In this document: positions 45,392 through 56,917 of the stretch, one piece after another
How the letters are laid out: each line of letters starts with the position of its first letter
Numbering within the stretch: the stretch's first letter is position 1
NCBI GenBank assembly: GCA_022835595.1
Contig: BQUP01000003.1
Span: 130,629 to 194,628 of the forward strand
Length of the DNA stretch: 64,000 bases
Origin: Cystobasidium ongulense
Lineage: Eukaryota > Basidiomycota > Cystobasidiomycetes > Cystobasidiales > Cystobasidiaceae
Direction of reading: 5' to 3'
Notes under the pieces: model-generated
Databases searched by the model: none
Seen by the model: only the letters and a program-made list of their open reading frames with translations
What the model was told of the DNA's origin: nothing
Position numbers and translations under genes: made by a program

Positions 45392-46918
45392 ATGGGAGAC
45401 CCACTTTCGCCTGAACGACTGCTAGATGTCATCCGGAATTCAGTCTTATCCGACTCTGCTGCAGTTGCCGCATCATCGAGTCCATCTGGGGACGAGCAAT
45501 CGAGCTCCACATCAAGCTCTGCAGGCACCAATACTACCACCAGCAATGCAGTCACTGTATCAAACAGTACGAGTCTCGTAGCGTTACTTGTCCATTCTAT
45601 ACACACCTCCTTGGGGTTCCGACAGACTCGCCCCGCACCACCTACTATCGATTCCGACGGCAATACATCACAAGATCCAGTGCAACGAAACAAAGTGTCG
45701 AAAGAATGGTTCGAGAACAATTCGAGAGAGGAGAGCTTCGCTTTCGAATATAGACATGACCAGAGTAGTCTGGTATTCCAAGTTAGAATTGCGAGGTTGG
45801 GCGGTAGAACTGTCGTGAATGCCGTCGCTGTCGAGGTGAGCTGATTGACTATGCGTGATGCACGAGGTTTGCTGACATTCGAATGTCAACCCTTTCTTGC
45901 TATCTCCATCTCCGTTGCATCTGTATCTTCCATACGTGGACATACCGGGCCACGCCATGCAGGACGACAAGACCGCCACGTTGGATATAGTGACGAATGA
46001 CTACACCTCAGCTTCCAATTTCCCAAAGCCATTGACAGGCGAGACAGGCATTCTTTCGCTGTCTCAACTTTTCAACAGTCCTACACGTTTGACTGATCTC
46101 ATCAAAGCGTACAAGGTGCAAGTTATCCAAAAGCTACTTCCAGGCCTCGTCAAACCAGGCTACAATGAAGACGGTAGTACTACCTCTCGCGATGGTGGTA
46201 ATTCAGGTGGCACAGCTCCTCCGCCATCGGCTGGTCCCAGTCAACCTCGACCAGACACTGACCCAGACACAGGAAGGATCGGTGCACCACCCAATTTCCC
46301 TCGACCTGGTTTCGGACAGAATCCGCTCGAAATAGGAAGAAGCGATCTAGATCCTTTAGGTGGTGCTGTTGGTCGTTTACCAGGCGTAGGTGGGGATGGC
46401 ATGTTTGTTGGACCTAATCATCCTTTGTTTGGGAGAGAGCAGGGTCAAGAAAACCCCCTTGGAGGAGTTCCGCAGAGAGGACCATGGGGAGGTGATGGAT
46501 TTTTGCCCCCTATCGGAGCTCCACCAGGAGCTAGATTTGACCCTATCACTCCATTCGGCCCAGGCGGAGGTGTGCCTAATCAGCAACCTAGAAGGAACTG
46601 GGGTGATGAGCTCCCTCCTCCTGTAAGCGTGCTTACCATGTGTAACTTCAGTCTTCCCGCACTGACGCAATGCAATTCACATTCAGGGCTTTGACAACGA
46701 ACTGGAAGGCAACCCACAACGAGGTTTCAATCCTCTCAATCCAGGTGGTGGCGGCCTCGGCGGCTTTGGGCCTCCTCGGGTGGGTCTGAGACATTTCGCA
46801 TCACTTCACTTGGAGTCTTTTCTGATATAGTCGCTCGGCCACACAGGGAGGATTTGGACCTGGACCTGGCAGAGGTGGATTTGGCGGTATGCCAGGCGGC
46901 GGAAACATGTTCATGTGA
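45392..46918 (+). CDS. PI31-type proteasome regulator
   Basis: Four exons. The N-terminal FP domain covers exon 1 and part of exon 2: PLSPERLLDVIR, SLVALLVHSIHTSLGFR, ESFAFEYRHDQSSLVFQVR, LGGRTVVNAVAVE, then SLSQLFNSPTRLTDLIKAYK. The C-terminal half is Pro/Gly-rich with repeated PGFGQNPLEIGRSDLDP and PGGGG segments and ends MPGGGNMFM. This is the two-part design of PI31/PSMF1 and fission-yeast Fub1, which bind and modulate the 20S proteasome. The start at MGDPLSPERL was chosen because it opens the FP domain. The upstream in-frame Arg-rich leader is unlike the family. Convergent with SDR-E, 156 bp apart. Confidence 0.9.
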
Positions 46919-47074
46919 GATCGCAGCTTCCTCAGATACATTAGCCTGGCTTCGAAGGCATTCCACGAAGAAAGAACGTAAGGCAGGACTTCTCGTAATG
47001 TAGCCATATATTCCAGATCAAACATTCGCGGGACCACGTGTCCTTCTCTGCTAGCAACAGAGTACGCATGGACA

Positions 47075-48311
47075 TCAGAGATGCGGCGGACTGCTAACGC
47101 TTCCACCGTCTAACGTGATTGTCGCGCCGTTAACGTATGCACCTGCTCGGGAAGCCAAGAATATACAGGTTCCAGCTGCGTCTTCTGGAGAGCCAATGCG
47201 GCCCATAGGCACGCGAGATACTATCACATCTCCAAAGGCTTCCAGTGTTGCTCTCATCACTAAGCAAGAAAATGGTAATCAGCCATGCACACAGCTGACG
47301 CATTCCAATTCATTCGCGACACGACGTACTTTTGCTTTGGAAAGGTCCAGGTGAAATACTGTTAAATGTGATGCCCTTCCCGCCATGATGACCAGCGAGG
47401 TGGCGTGTCATATGATGCAAGCCAGCTTTGCTTGCGGAGTATGGATAGGTTTCTTGTCTGATGTTTAGAATATGGGGTGTGAGCCACATCTTGATGAAAG
47501 CATTACTAACATCACTTACGCTGGCACTCGAAGACCGTCGACACTACCAATGTTGATCACACGTGAAGGGTCATCGAATGCGGTCTCACTCCCTTGTGTC
47601 CTGACTGCCGCCTTCTCAAGCATGGGCATCAACTTCTGTGTAAGTGTGAATACGCGTTGCAGGTTAAGGAGCATGACTTTGCCAAAGGCTTCATCCGGGA
47701 ATTCATCAATTGGAGCTCCCCAGGTGGCTCCTGCATTATTGACAAGCACATGCAGCTCTGAAGCAGCCATGATATCAGTTAGAACTCATTGCGTACTTTG
47801 GTCCGCAGTGAACGTACTGTCTTCCTGCTGTCCTATTTCCTTCACTAGGCGTTCGACCTCTGGAAGCTTGCTCAAATCCGCCGGTATGGCAACACAGGAG
47901 CCTTTTCCCCTTGTATTGAGCTCTTTGGCGGTCTCGTCGCATGCTTTCTTGTCTCTTGAAGTAATGTACACTTTCGCTCCGTGAGCTACAAAGCCGGTGG
48001 CAATCTACGATAGTTGTGTCCGGTAAGAAGAACGCCGGGACGTGAAGACATTATTGCGTTGACGAGCAGCAAGAGTAAGCAGGGCAGAGAACATTTCAGT
48101 AATAAGTAAGGCGTAAGAATCTTGAGGCAGCGCATAGCGACTGGCTCACCATCTTGCCAATGCCTGCTCGCAATCGATCAGTTATGTCTTGTCTTTCTGA
48201 TAGCACCATTGCTGCCTGTAGCTCACCTCGACTTCCACCAGTGACAAGAACGACTTTACCCTTGACCTGGAAGAGGTCATCCCACTTTGGAGTTGTGTCT
48301 TGAGAAGCCAT
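47075..48311 (-). CDS. Short-chain dehydrogenase/reductase (SDR-E)
   Basis: SDR of about 290 residues in roughly seven exons, start at 48311. WDDLFQVKGKVVLVTGGSRGIG holds the cofactor loop. TSRDK, with Arg after strand 2, suggests NADP(H). LHVLVNNAGATWG, RVINIGSVDGL (Ser), YPYSASKAGLHHMTRHLAG (Tyr/Lys) and SISPGPF follow. This set is typical of RhlG-like 3-oxoacyl reductases and related fungal dehydrogenases. It ends PPHL, only weakly PTS1-like. It is divergent from the ornithine cyclodeaminase homologue across just 111 bp, so the two are probably co-expressed. Confidence 0.88.
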
Positions 48312-48422
48312 CGTGACTGTCTATCCGATTGAGCTTGGAGAAGAGGAAAAGCAAGCATACTGCGACTTGAACGAATACCGCTCGATCGTGTACAGGCTCA
48401 GTGATCCATTGAACAGAACAAG
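48312..48422. promoter_or_regulatory. Compact bidirectional promoter (SDR-E / cyclodeaminase homologue)
   Basis: Only 111 bp separate the two start codons, so both genes must share core promoter sequence. Confidence 0.6.
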
Positions 48423-49929
48423 ATGGCGGCCAAGAAAGCAGGACTACTTGTGCTGAGCGAGCAAAACGTTGCAAATGTTCTTGACAAGCTTACCACGGAC
48501 GACATTGTGAGCTTGACAGCAAGACATTATGCGAAGAGCACATGCTGAGGATTCCTTTCCCTATCGCCTTGACCATGAAACATAGCTGTCCACAGTTGGA
48601 AGAGCGCTGTATACGCTGTCTAGACAGACTTGTACAGAAGCGGAAGGGGCATCTGCTCAGCGTCCGAAAGACGTGCTGGAAACTCCGACTATCCAAAACC
48701 CTCTCCGCATCACCACGTCCACCCCGAACCACACTATCCTGTATATGCCATCAAGACTAGGCAGGTAAATGATAGAGAAGAAGATGGAAATGGACAATGC
48801 TAAAATGAAACCTCTCCCACAGCTTACAAACAACCAGTATCAAGGTAGTCAGTGTTCCGAGGCATGCTGATGACAAGACAGGCCTTCCGGCAACTACTTT
48901 GATATTCGACGAAAAGTCGGGGGAATGTAAGGCTGTCATCAATGCTCGCTCGCTGACTGCAGTAAGAACAGCGTACGTACTCTTCAGATCCTATAAAGGT
49001 ACAATCAAAAGCTAACTGACCGTTCCGGTACTCCACAGGGCTGCTTCAGCCCTTGCTTTGTCCAGCTCTAAAGGCACAAGCGAAGCAAAGACCCTCCTCA
49101 TCTATGGTGCCGGACTACAAGCATTGTGGCATGCTAGACTGGTGTCAGCATTGTCGCCACAACTAAAGGACGTTGTTCTTGCATCCCGCAAGACTACATC
49201 ACGGTCGAAGAAACTAGCCGAAGACCTCTCTGCTTTCTTCGCAAATAGGGACATATATGTTTCATCCTGCTCCTTCGAAGAAGCCGCGCGAGAGGGAGGG
49301 GCTGCGAGCAGGGCAGACTTGATATGCTGGTACGTCGCGCAATACCATTTCCGGCGTGACAAGCTGGCTTACGATCTGGTTTATACCAGCTGTACACCAA
49401 GTACCGTTCCCTTGTTCCCTTCACAAAATCTGAAAAAGAGAGTTGCAGTTTCGCTTATAGGTAAATCCTTACTGCCTTTGCATTTGCACTGTGTAAGAGA
49501 CCACTGCTAATCCTGCTCGTAGGCTCATACAAGCCACATATGCAAGAGATAGACCTTGTGCCGCTGGCGAAAAGCGGACGTCTAAGGCGCGTAATTGTCG
49601 ATAGCCGAGAGGCATGCTTGGCCGAAGCCGGTGAAATACAGCGCTTGGTGAGAGAACAGCCTGTTTTAGAACGAGAACAGGATAGCTGGCTTCCTGAACT
49701 GGGTCAGCTGGTAACGCAAGATGGCTACATGTCCGACCGAGTTGATGAAGATGTCCTCCTTTTGTTAGTTTGATTTCTTACCTTGGCGAGGTCATGCAGA
49801 AAACGTCGCTGACAACGATGCCATTTCAACAGCAAGTCAGTCGGTCTCGGCGTGATGGATGCTGCGATTTCGGCTCTCGTACTGAAGAAGGCGACAGAGC
49901 TCTCCCAATATGGCGAAGTGCCATTCTGA
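48423..49929 (+). CDS. Ornithine cyclodeaminase / mu-crystallin family protein
   Basis: About seven exons with all joins in frame. The family core is visible: LVLSEQNVANVLDKL at the start, TILYMPSRLG and TSIKVVSVPR, VINARSLTAVRTAAASALA, then the NAD-binding LLIYGAGLQALWHARL. CCTPSTVPLF follows, SLIGSYKPHMQEID is the GSxxPxMxE-like segment, and FKSVGLGVMDAAISALV is near the end. Members include ornithine cyclodeaminase, alanine dehydrogenase, ketimine reductase (mu-crystallin) and imine reductases of secondary metabolism, and sequence alone does not decide between them. The Arg that binds the substrate carboxylate in ornithine cyclodeaminase cannot be placed with certainty. Pairs with SDR-E on a shared 111-bp promoter. 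Confidence 0.88.
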
Positions 49930-50157
49930 GGAAGATGTTGTGTAGGCTGTACTTAGAGGAGATTTCAGCAATGGCTTTGGGCAAGGCAGTCCTGTCCCTC
50001 ATACAAGAGTCTTGATCCCGTGCAAGCAAAACGTGATCGGAGGGTCGCTTCCGGTTCTCTTGCCGCTTGTATCCGCCATGACCATGTCTGTATCACGCAT
50101 ATCACTACTGCGGACACTACCAGTCCATCTAAATCATATGTACCGGCACCTCAACTC

Positions 50158-53100
50158 ATGAACACTGCCACTAGGTTGGCATGGATGGATCTGAGCCAGT
50201 TCTGTACGCAAGGGCAGGCTCCGCTGCCGCATCCAGAGCCGGACCTCCCGAATCACCGAGGCAAACGCCTCGACCGCCAAAGGCAAAGCACGCGTAGGTC
50301 GACCTTCTCTGCGAGAAGCTCCCATACTCTTGCGACTCTCGCTGATCACCTTCTCGCTCTTCTTGATGCAACGCTGTTGATCCCGGCCCTCCGCGATTCC
50401 CGCTTGTAGATGTGTTCCTTGTCGGCGCCTGAAAGTATGTTGACACCTGCCTCCCCATGCACGTAGGAGCACAGCTGACAAGTACTCTCCCTAGATCCGG
50501 TGTCTTGAATCTGAGAACGACCCAGACCAGGGCAAAGAGAATGCAGCCTGCGCGCGCTGTCGACGGCTCGGCATCGAATGCTACTATGTTGTTCGTACAG
50601 CTACAAAGCAGAGGAAAAGTGACATACGATCCCCCATGTCGTCGGATCAACATGCATCTCAGCCACCCGGTATGTTCGCTGTTGAACGGCGCCCTGCCAG
50701 AGCCTCGCTTATCTGAGTCGTATCCACACAGAGATAACTTCAGCTTCGGAAGCTTGTGTGCCATCACATAGATACACACCATACAGTATACAGCACCCCA
50801 GAGCAGGCTTAAACATCAGCAGTAGTACGGTGCCTACTGAGATAGCTCAATTCAAGGAAAATCATTCACAAGCTGGATTTACATTGGACCCTGAACCAAG
50901 CTACATGCAAATCCCGCAGCAACCGATAGAAGCATCCAGCGCGCCCACAACCAGGAGCGATCCAGGTCGTATTGCGGGGCCGGCAAGATCATCGATCCAT
51001 GCCGCGGCGGCTTTCACTTCTATCGCTGATGCTGTCGCCGTAGCTGAAGCTCCAGTATCTCTCGCTACTACATTGAGACCGCTTACTGGCAGCAACAAAG
51101 CTCGGACGGTGAAGATTCCAGATGCTATTGATCTGGGATTGCTGGCCAGCTTCGAAGCAGCTGCCCTGTTCCAGCGGTGCGTTCCCGCATCTCATGCATT
51201 CGGGGCGTTGACTAATTGCGACCTTTCTCTCTCAGATTCCACACAGACCTGAACGTGTACGTCAACATGATAGATCCAGCTCGTCGGTATATTCTTTCTT
51301 AAAGTGGCAGTGGTTCAATCGCTGATAACTTACCGCAGTCCACACTTTCGAGTATGTGCGTGAGACTAGCGCTGTGCTGTTCTCTGCCATTTTGGCGGCT
51401 GCTTCCAAATTCTTCCGCAAGGACCTCTATCAAGTTTTATTGGCACATACGCAACAACTCCTTAATCGCGCTTTGGCCGAGAGCTGTTATGACATCAGTC
51501 TAATCCAGGCAATCGGACTCTTAGTCTACTGGCGGGAAACGACGGACAAGTCTGCTTTCGTCAAGATCGGCATAGCCATACGTATGTGCTATCAGCTTGG
51601 ACTCTACTTTTCGCGCGACGAACCAATTGTAGATAGCGACACTTCAGACCCTTTGAGTAAACTCAAGAGAAAGGTAAAATGCTACCATCTGACTGTACGA
51701 GCTCCCCGTCTGACGCTTCCTACTTCAGAATCATAAGCGTATCTGGCTCCGTGAGTCCAGCGTTGCTTGAAGACTGTACAAGAATTCTGGAATCTACCGC
51801 TGACATGCCTCTACGATGCTGTTCATCTTGTATGCAAGCAGAGATGATTTGTGAGTTTTCGAAGTATCCTTCGATCTTTATCGCTCGCTTGCTGAGGAGG
51901 CACCTAGGCTTCGATGGCGCGTACCGAGTTCGTAATGCCCAAACAGGTCAATATGCGCCTTTCATGATACCGCCCTCAGAGACCCCTCGCGATCTCTCAA
52001 ATTGGATCAGCGAGGCTCGAGCTGTGAACAATCTATCGGATCTGCAGTTGGCAATGAGTACAGAGCTTGTTCGCCTAGGACACATTATTGAAAGCGTGAA
52101 GTCTGCCGAAAGCATGTCGGAAGATTTCAAAAGTTACATCTTCGGCCTAATCCGCGAGTTGCGCCAAAAGTGGCTAGACGGTCCAGGTATGTAACCCAGT
52201 CAGGTACAAGATTGCAGGAAAGTGATAGCACCTTTGTAATTTCTGCAGAATCACCCGCCTGGGACACGATAAGACTTGCCAAGTGCAAATGGGCTTTTCT
52301 GATTACATCTACCAGAGCCTGGTGCATGTTCTTCTTGAATTCCGGAGAAGTACATCCAATGACCTCAACACCGGATCTAGTTACAACCGCAGAAGAGGCC
52401 ATAACAGCAATGGAAACCATTTGTAGTCTGGGCATGCTCAATTTTCTCCAAGACAGTGTAGCTTTCCAGCTTTTCTACCTCGCCGAGACTCTCTGCCGCA
52501 TCTACTCAATCACCACCCCCCAATTCCAACCGTAGGTCCAGTTTTATTTACGCTGCTTTTCGGATTCATGCTCAATATTTTGGCGAGCCAGTACCATTGT
52601 GAAATGGGTTATGCGATGTGAGCAGCCCGGCATTGCCTGAAGCTTGTAGACCGGCACGACGAAGCTGACTAATGATTGTGCAGTGTACAAAGCATGTCAA
52701 CGAGCAACCGCAAGTACCGACTCCAACGGCGTATCTACGCTTATAGAACAGTTTTATCAGGCTATATTGAAACAAATCGGCTTGTCTGCCTCCAACGCTC
52801 CTTCCAGGGGTCAGACTCCAGTAGACAATGGACCGCAAAACAGTAGCGGCGAAACCTTCCAGCAAACCTGGCCAGCAGTAAGTCGTGAAGATTTGGGATG
52901 ATCTGTCCAAATTCTGACGCCCTTGCAGTCTTCGACCCAGGCAAACACAGAGCTATTCACTGCCTTTGATGATCTCGGCTTCGACTGGAGTCAAAACAAT
53001 TTTGAATTCGATCCAACCTGTCAGTGAATCTTTGTACTATGTACCCACCATGTATGGCTGATATTTCTGGCATGTGCGTCGCAGACCTGGACTCCTTGCA

Positions 53101-53161
53101 GACTGACTTCAACTACAACTTCGATTGGCTTGATAGTTTGGTACGCCAAGGTGTGCCCTGA
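50158..53161 (+). CDS. Zn2Cys6 fungal transcription factor
   Basis: The zinc cluster is joined across two introns: CVPCRRLK, then IRCLESE, then CARCRRLGIECYYV. The spacing is Cx2Cx6Cx15Cx2Cx6C, with a long loop between Cys3 and Cys4. A basic leader (KRLDRQRQSTRR) precedes it. A Ser/Ala-rich linker leads to the fungal transcription factor domain: FEYVRETSAVLFSAILAAASKFF, LIQAIGLLVYWRETTD, IGIAIRMCYQLGLYF. The C-terminus is acidic/aromatic (FDDLGFDWSQNNFEFD and FNYNFDWLDSL), like an activation domain. The start is 50158 (alternative Met at 50185). Exon joins between 51670 and 51860 are uncertain. It lies between the cyclodeaminase gene and the sugar transporter/beta-glucosidase pair and may control either set. 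Confidence 0.8.
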
Positions 53162-54250
53162 TGCACGCCTTCGATACTGGGAGAATGCACACGTCCAGAC
53201 AGTTCCAATGATCTGCTACTTTTCTAAGCCCTACGGTTTTCGCACCTCATACTTCTGGAGCTCAGCTAGCATGGTTGTCCTGCTTTTTTCGACTGGTCCC
53301 GTGGAGACTGCATCAGTCTTCGCCCACGCGCCACTACAGGCAGAGCACTAGCCTGTCAGCGATCCATTACGGCTCGAAAGGCGACACACGTAGACAAGAA
53401 TGAGTGCGTACTTCAAGTGAGACCCTCATTCAGGCGCGGTTAGCATGAACGCCTCTAGCTTATTTGCGGTACTCTGACAGCTAGGCCAATTCGAAAAGAT
53501 GGCCATTGGCTCAAGTAATTCGGACAAGCACCACAAACTATATCACAGGCCCCAAGCGGCAGAACACTGTTTCAGGAAGCTGCGATGGAGGTCTTCGTAT
53601 AGTTTTACTGGCCTCTATTTACTGGCACTCGAGTAGAATGAGACGCCATGGGAACGGCGAAATCCTTCGTGTCGCGAAGCAGCAAGATAGTACATTAGCA
53701 GATGCAGCCTGTTTGGGAATGTGCTGATTCAAGCGACCTGCCTGTAGAATCTAGCTGAAAGAGACGAATAATATTCCTTCGACCCAGCATCTGCTGGGCG
53801 AGTCGTGCCATCCCGCAAGTCGCCGTGCGAGCGCGTTCAAAAGCTCTGTATGCGGGATTCCGAAGGCATCAATGGATAGGAATTAGCAATCTACAGCCTC
53901 TAGAGTGCCTTTATCGTTGTTAAGCTACGGTAATAGAGGCAACTACAAACTTATGTGTAGGATGATCGAGCGCAGCTGTCTCATAGCGCGAGGTCTATCG
54001 GGCGCGTGAACGGGTCGAGCTCGCAAAGCAACACCTGCAACGAAGACACACCTTCATGAGGCCAGAATGAGCCCGGCAACACAGGCGGGTTAACGTTTAC
54101 CTCGCACAACAAAGGAACCGGAATGCTGCACTACCAGCCCCGGAAGCTGATAGTCCAAGCCTTTACAGAACGCTAACAATTTGACCCAATCACTATCTGT
54201 AACTTACTAATGAACTCCTTGCATCAGCCCGGAGAACCGAAATGCGAGCC
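53162..54250. other. Intergenic gap between the regulator and the sugar transporter
   Basis: 1.09 kb between two convergent genes. Short open frames exist, but none has family motifs, a sensible start context or splice support. No repeat or RNA gene recognised. Confidence 0.5.
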
Positions 54251-56367
54251 TTAAGCAGCATGAGTGGCTTCCTCCTTTCTGAAAGACTTAGGGTCTAGCT
54301 TTTCATCCTCCAGTCCACCATTGAAGCTTCCATTATCTTCGAGGACGATAGCCTCTCGCAATCGCCTCTCAGCCGCCAATGCAGCGCCCTTGACATCATC
54401 GGAATCGTAAACCACGGCAGCCTCTTCGACTGTAAGCCCTCTAGTCTCACGGAGAAAGAAGAAGAAATAGGCCAAGAAGAGGCACTGGACTACGATATAA
54501 ACGATGTAATACTTCCAGGTGATGGCTTTGAGTGCGATAGGATTAACGAACTGATTGAAGGTCTGGGAAATGTTTTGAGATAAAAGCAGAAGGGAGGCGC
54601 CCTTGGCTCGCATAGTGAGAGTATGGGTTTCGGGAACATAGAGCATGGGAAGTGGAGTGAAGGCCAATGCGTAGAAGGCGTTGAAGAGGAAGATGATAGG
54701 GACAATAGCGACTCCTGTTGCCTGCTTGTGAGTCGAAGCATACCCACCGGCGACGCCAGTCATTATGCAGAAGCAGACTATCATGCCGACAGTGGCGATC
54801 AAGAACAGTGTTCTTCTGCCAGTTCGCTCGACCAGACTTGCACCGGTCAAAGCGCAGAACCAACTCCAGATGGTGAGCCCGCCGTTTATACCAGCTGTTT
54901 GGGCTGGCTTGACGATTCCGACTTGGTTGAGAACAGGAACCAAGTAGTAGCTGATAATGCCGTTACCGACGAGCTGGGTGGCCATTCCGAGTACTATTGT
55001 TGTGAAGAATCGACGTCTTTGACCAGCGTTCTCGAAGTAAGCGAGCCACGATGCATTTTTCGATTTTGCTTCCACTTCAATTGAGAGCTTGATTTCTTTG
55101 ACTTCCAGCATGACTAGAGGGTCGTCCATTTGTCCGTTGGCACTGGAGGATGGGTAAAAGCTGGTCAGTATGCAAAGTAAACGGGCATTACACATGCTGT
55201 TACTTACTGATACCTTGCGAGAATCGCATGGGCTTCGGTCTCCCTGCCATTGCGCATGAGCCATCTGGGCGACTCGGGCACAAACCAAACGCCGATAGCA
55301 AGTATAACAGGGCCGAACCCTTGAACTAGTGTGGGGGTTCTCCATGCCCAAGAGCTTTGTCCCGGAAAGTAGACCATACCGAAGGTCAACCATGCACCGA
55401 AAATAGATCCAATGAAGTAGGTAGTGTTAAGGAAACTGCCAGCAAAATGTCTTAATCGGGGATGGGCAAGCTCAGGGACCATAGACGCTGCGCCGATTTC
55501 TGTTGTTCCAGGGACAATTTAGTCGATGTATTGGAGCTAATGACAAGCGATAGACTCACGAGCACATGCGGTTCCAATGCCGAGGAAGACGCGGGATCCT
55601 ATCAATTGGCCTCGGTTCTGGGAGAAAGTTCCGAACAGTGCTCCAGCCAACATCCAGAAAGCACCCAGGTACTGCGAAAGAAGATGATGCGTCAGATATG
55701 GTCTGCATCAGGATGACAACACAAGGTCTTCCAAAGTATGCTCGGGCTAGTGACCCATTGTCGGGCTCAACAAGTAATCGCTAGTCGCGAGGCTCCCTCT
55801 CGCTGCAACCAACAGTCATTTGCAAACCTCGGCAATGGGCCATCGATGAGATATTTCGGAATTGACTTGTGCCAACTGAACTTACAAGTGTGCATTTTCG
55901 ACCGTAACGATCCGTAATCGCAGCTATTATGAATGTAGCCGGTATTTTGGGACTGCACAGGATCGTAAACCGAGTATAAGGCTAGCTGCTGGCATGGGAA
56001 GGTAAGGGTGGCTCTTACAGGTAATATGAGGCGGCAATGAGGCCTAAGGAGTAGCCAGTTGGGTGATTGAACTGTCTTTGCCATGCAGGTAGAGCTTGGA
56101 GACCATTGAGTAGTGAGCCGTCAAAGCCAAGAGAGTAGCTGCAGTTTTCCATCAGTCCCATCCCGTCCATGCAATTGATACCTCGGACCTACACGCAAGT
56201 ATACAAGACGCAGATATGCAGCATTCCTATAGCAGAGCTTGTCAGACGCCAGTGCCCGGCTGGAGGTATATCTGTCTACAGCCTCTCTCACCTCGCCTCA
56301 TGCCTGGATCTTGCCACCACTTCGGAGCCGTGTTATTGGGCACATTCGCATAGCTTTTGGTCGCCAT
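54251..56367 (-). CDS. MFS sugar transporter (sugar porter family)
   Basis: Hexose or disaccharide carrier of the plasma membrane. The start at 56367 opens a hydrophilic leader. YSLGFDGSLLNGLQALPAW is the family start of helix 1, TDRYGRK the loop 2-3 signature, and VFLGIGTACA follows. PESPRWLMRNGRETEAHAIL is the PESPR motif. The second half has YYLVPVLNQVGI, ERTGRR, PVPMLYVPET-like PLPMLYVPET and RETRGLTVEEA. About seven exons; the 5' exon joins (56367-56140) and a long intron around 55700-55890 are less sure. Its neighbour 550 bp upstream, read divergently, is a beta-glucosidase, so a beta-glucoside such as cellobiose or its glucose product is a likely cargo (inference). Confidence 0.85.
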
Positions 56368-56917
56368 GGTATTGTTTGCGCGCTCTAAGAAGGGTAGTGT
56401 TTTGTGTGGGAAGAATTGAGGAGAGAGAGGGGGTCCTCACATTTCGAAGGCAAGTTTTGTGGATGGGAAGGAGGAAGAGCGGAGCACTTTAGATACGGGT
56501 ACGGCTGGTTGGCCTTGAAAGCCGATGAGCTCGGCCGGCCTGATTTTTTGGAAGTCTTCTTTCCGGACTTCCCTGATCAGGTATGATAGATTGCCATCTG
56601 ATCATGAAAACAATCCCGTTGCGGTACGGTACCGTCCCGGTTGCCGAGATTTGCAAAGTCGAGATGGGCACCTGTGACCGGGGCTAAAGAGAAACGAGCG
56701 GCCAACCAAGGCCCCGGACGGAGAAGGCGGGACCTCACTTTTATGTTCCGTACGGAAGGAACGGAGCAGGAACAGCGGGAAAAGAGGGTACCGGTGAGAA
56801 GGAACCGCAGGCCAAACAAATTGGCCAAACCGTTGCATGTATCCGACAGCGAGCAAGTCTCGTTGCCTCCCTGTTCAGTAGACGAAGTAAGGCCTGCCAG
56901 TACAATAGTTCAAGACA
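56368..56917. promoter_or_regulatory. Divergent promoter between sugar transporter and beta-glucosidase
   Basis: 550 bp, rich in CGG and CCG triplets (for example GCGGA at 56474 and several CCGG). No clean inverted repeat of the type seen in the first cluster was found. Confidence 0.5.
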
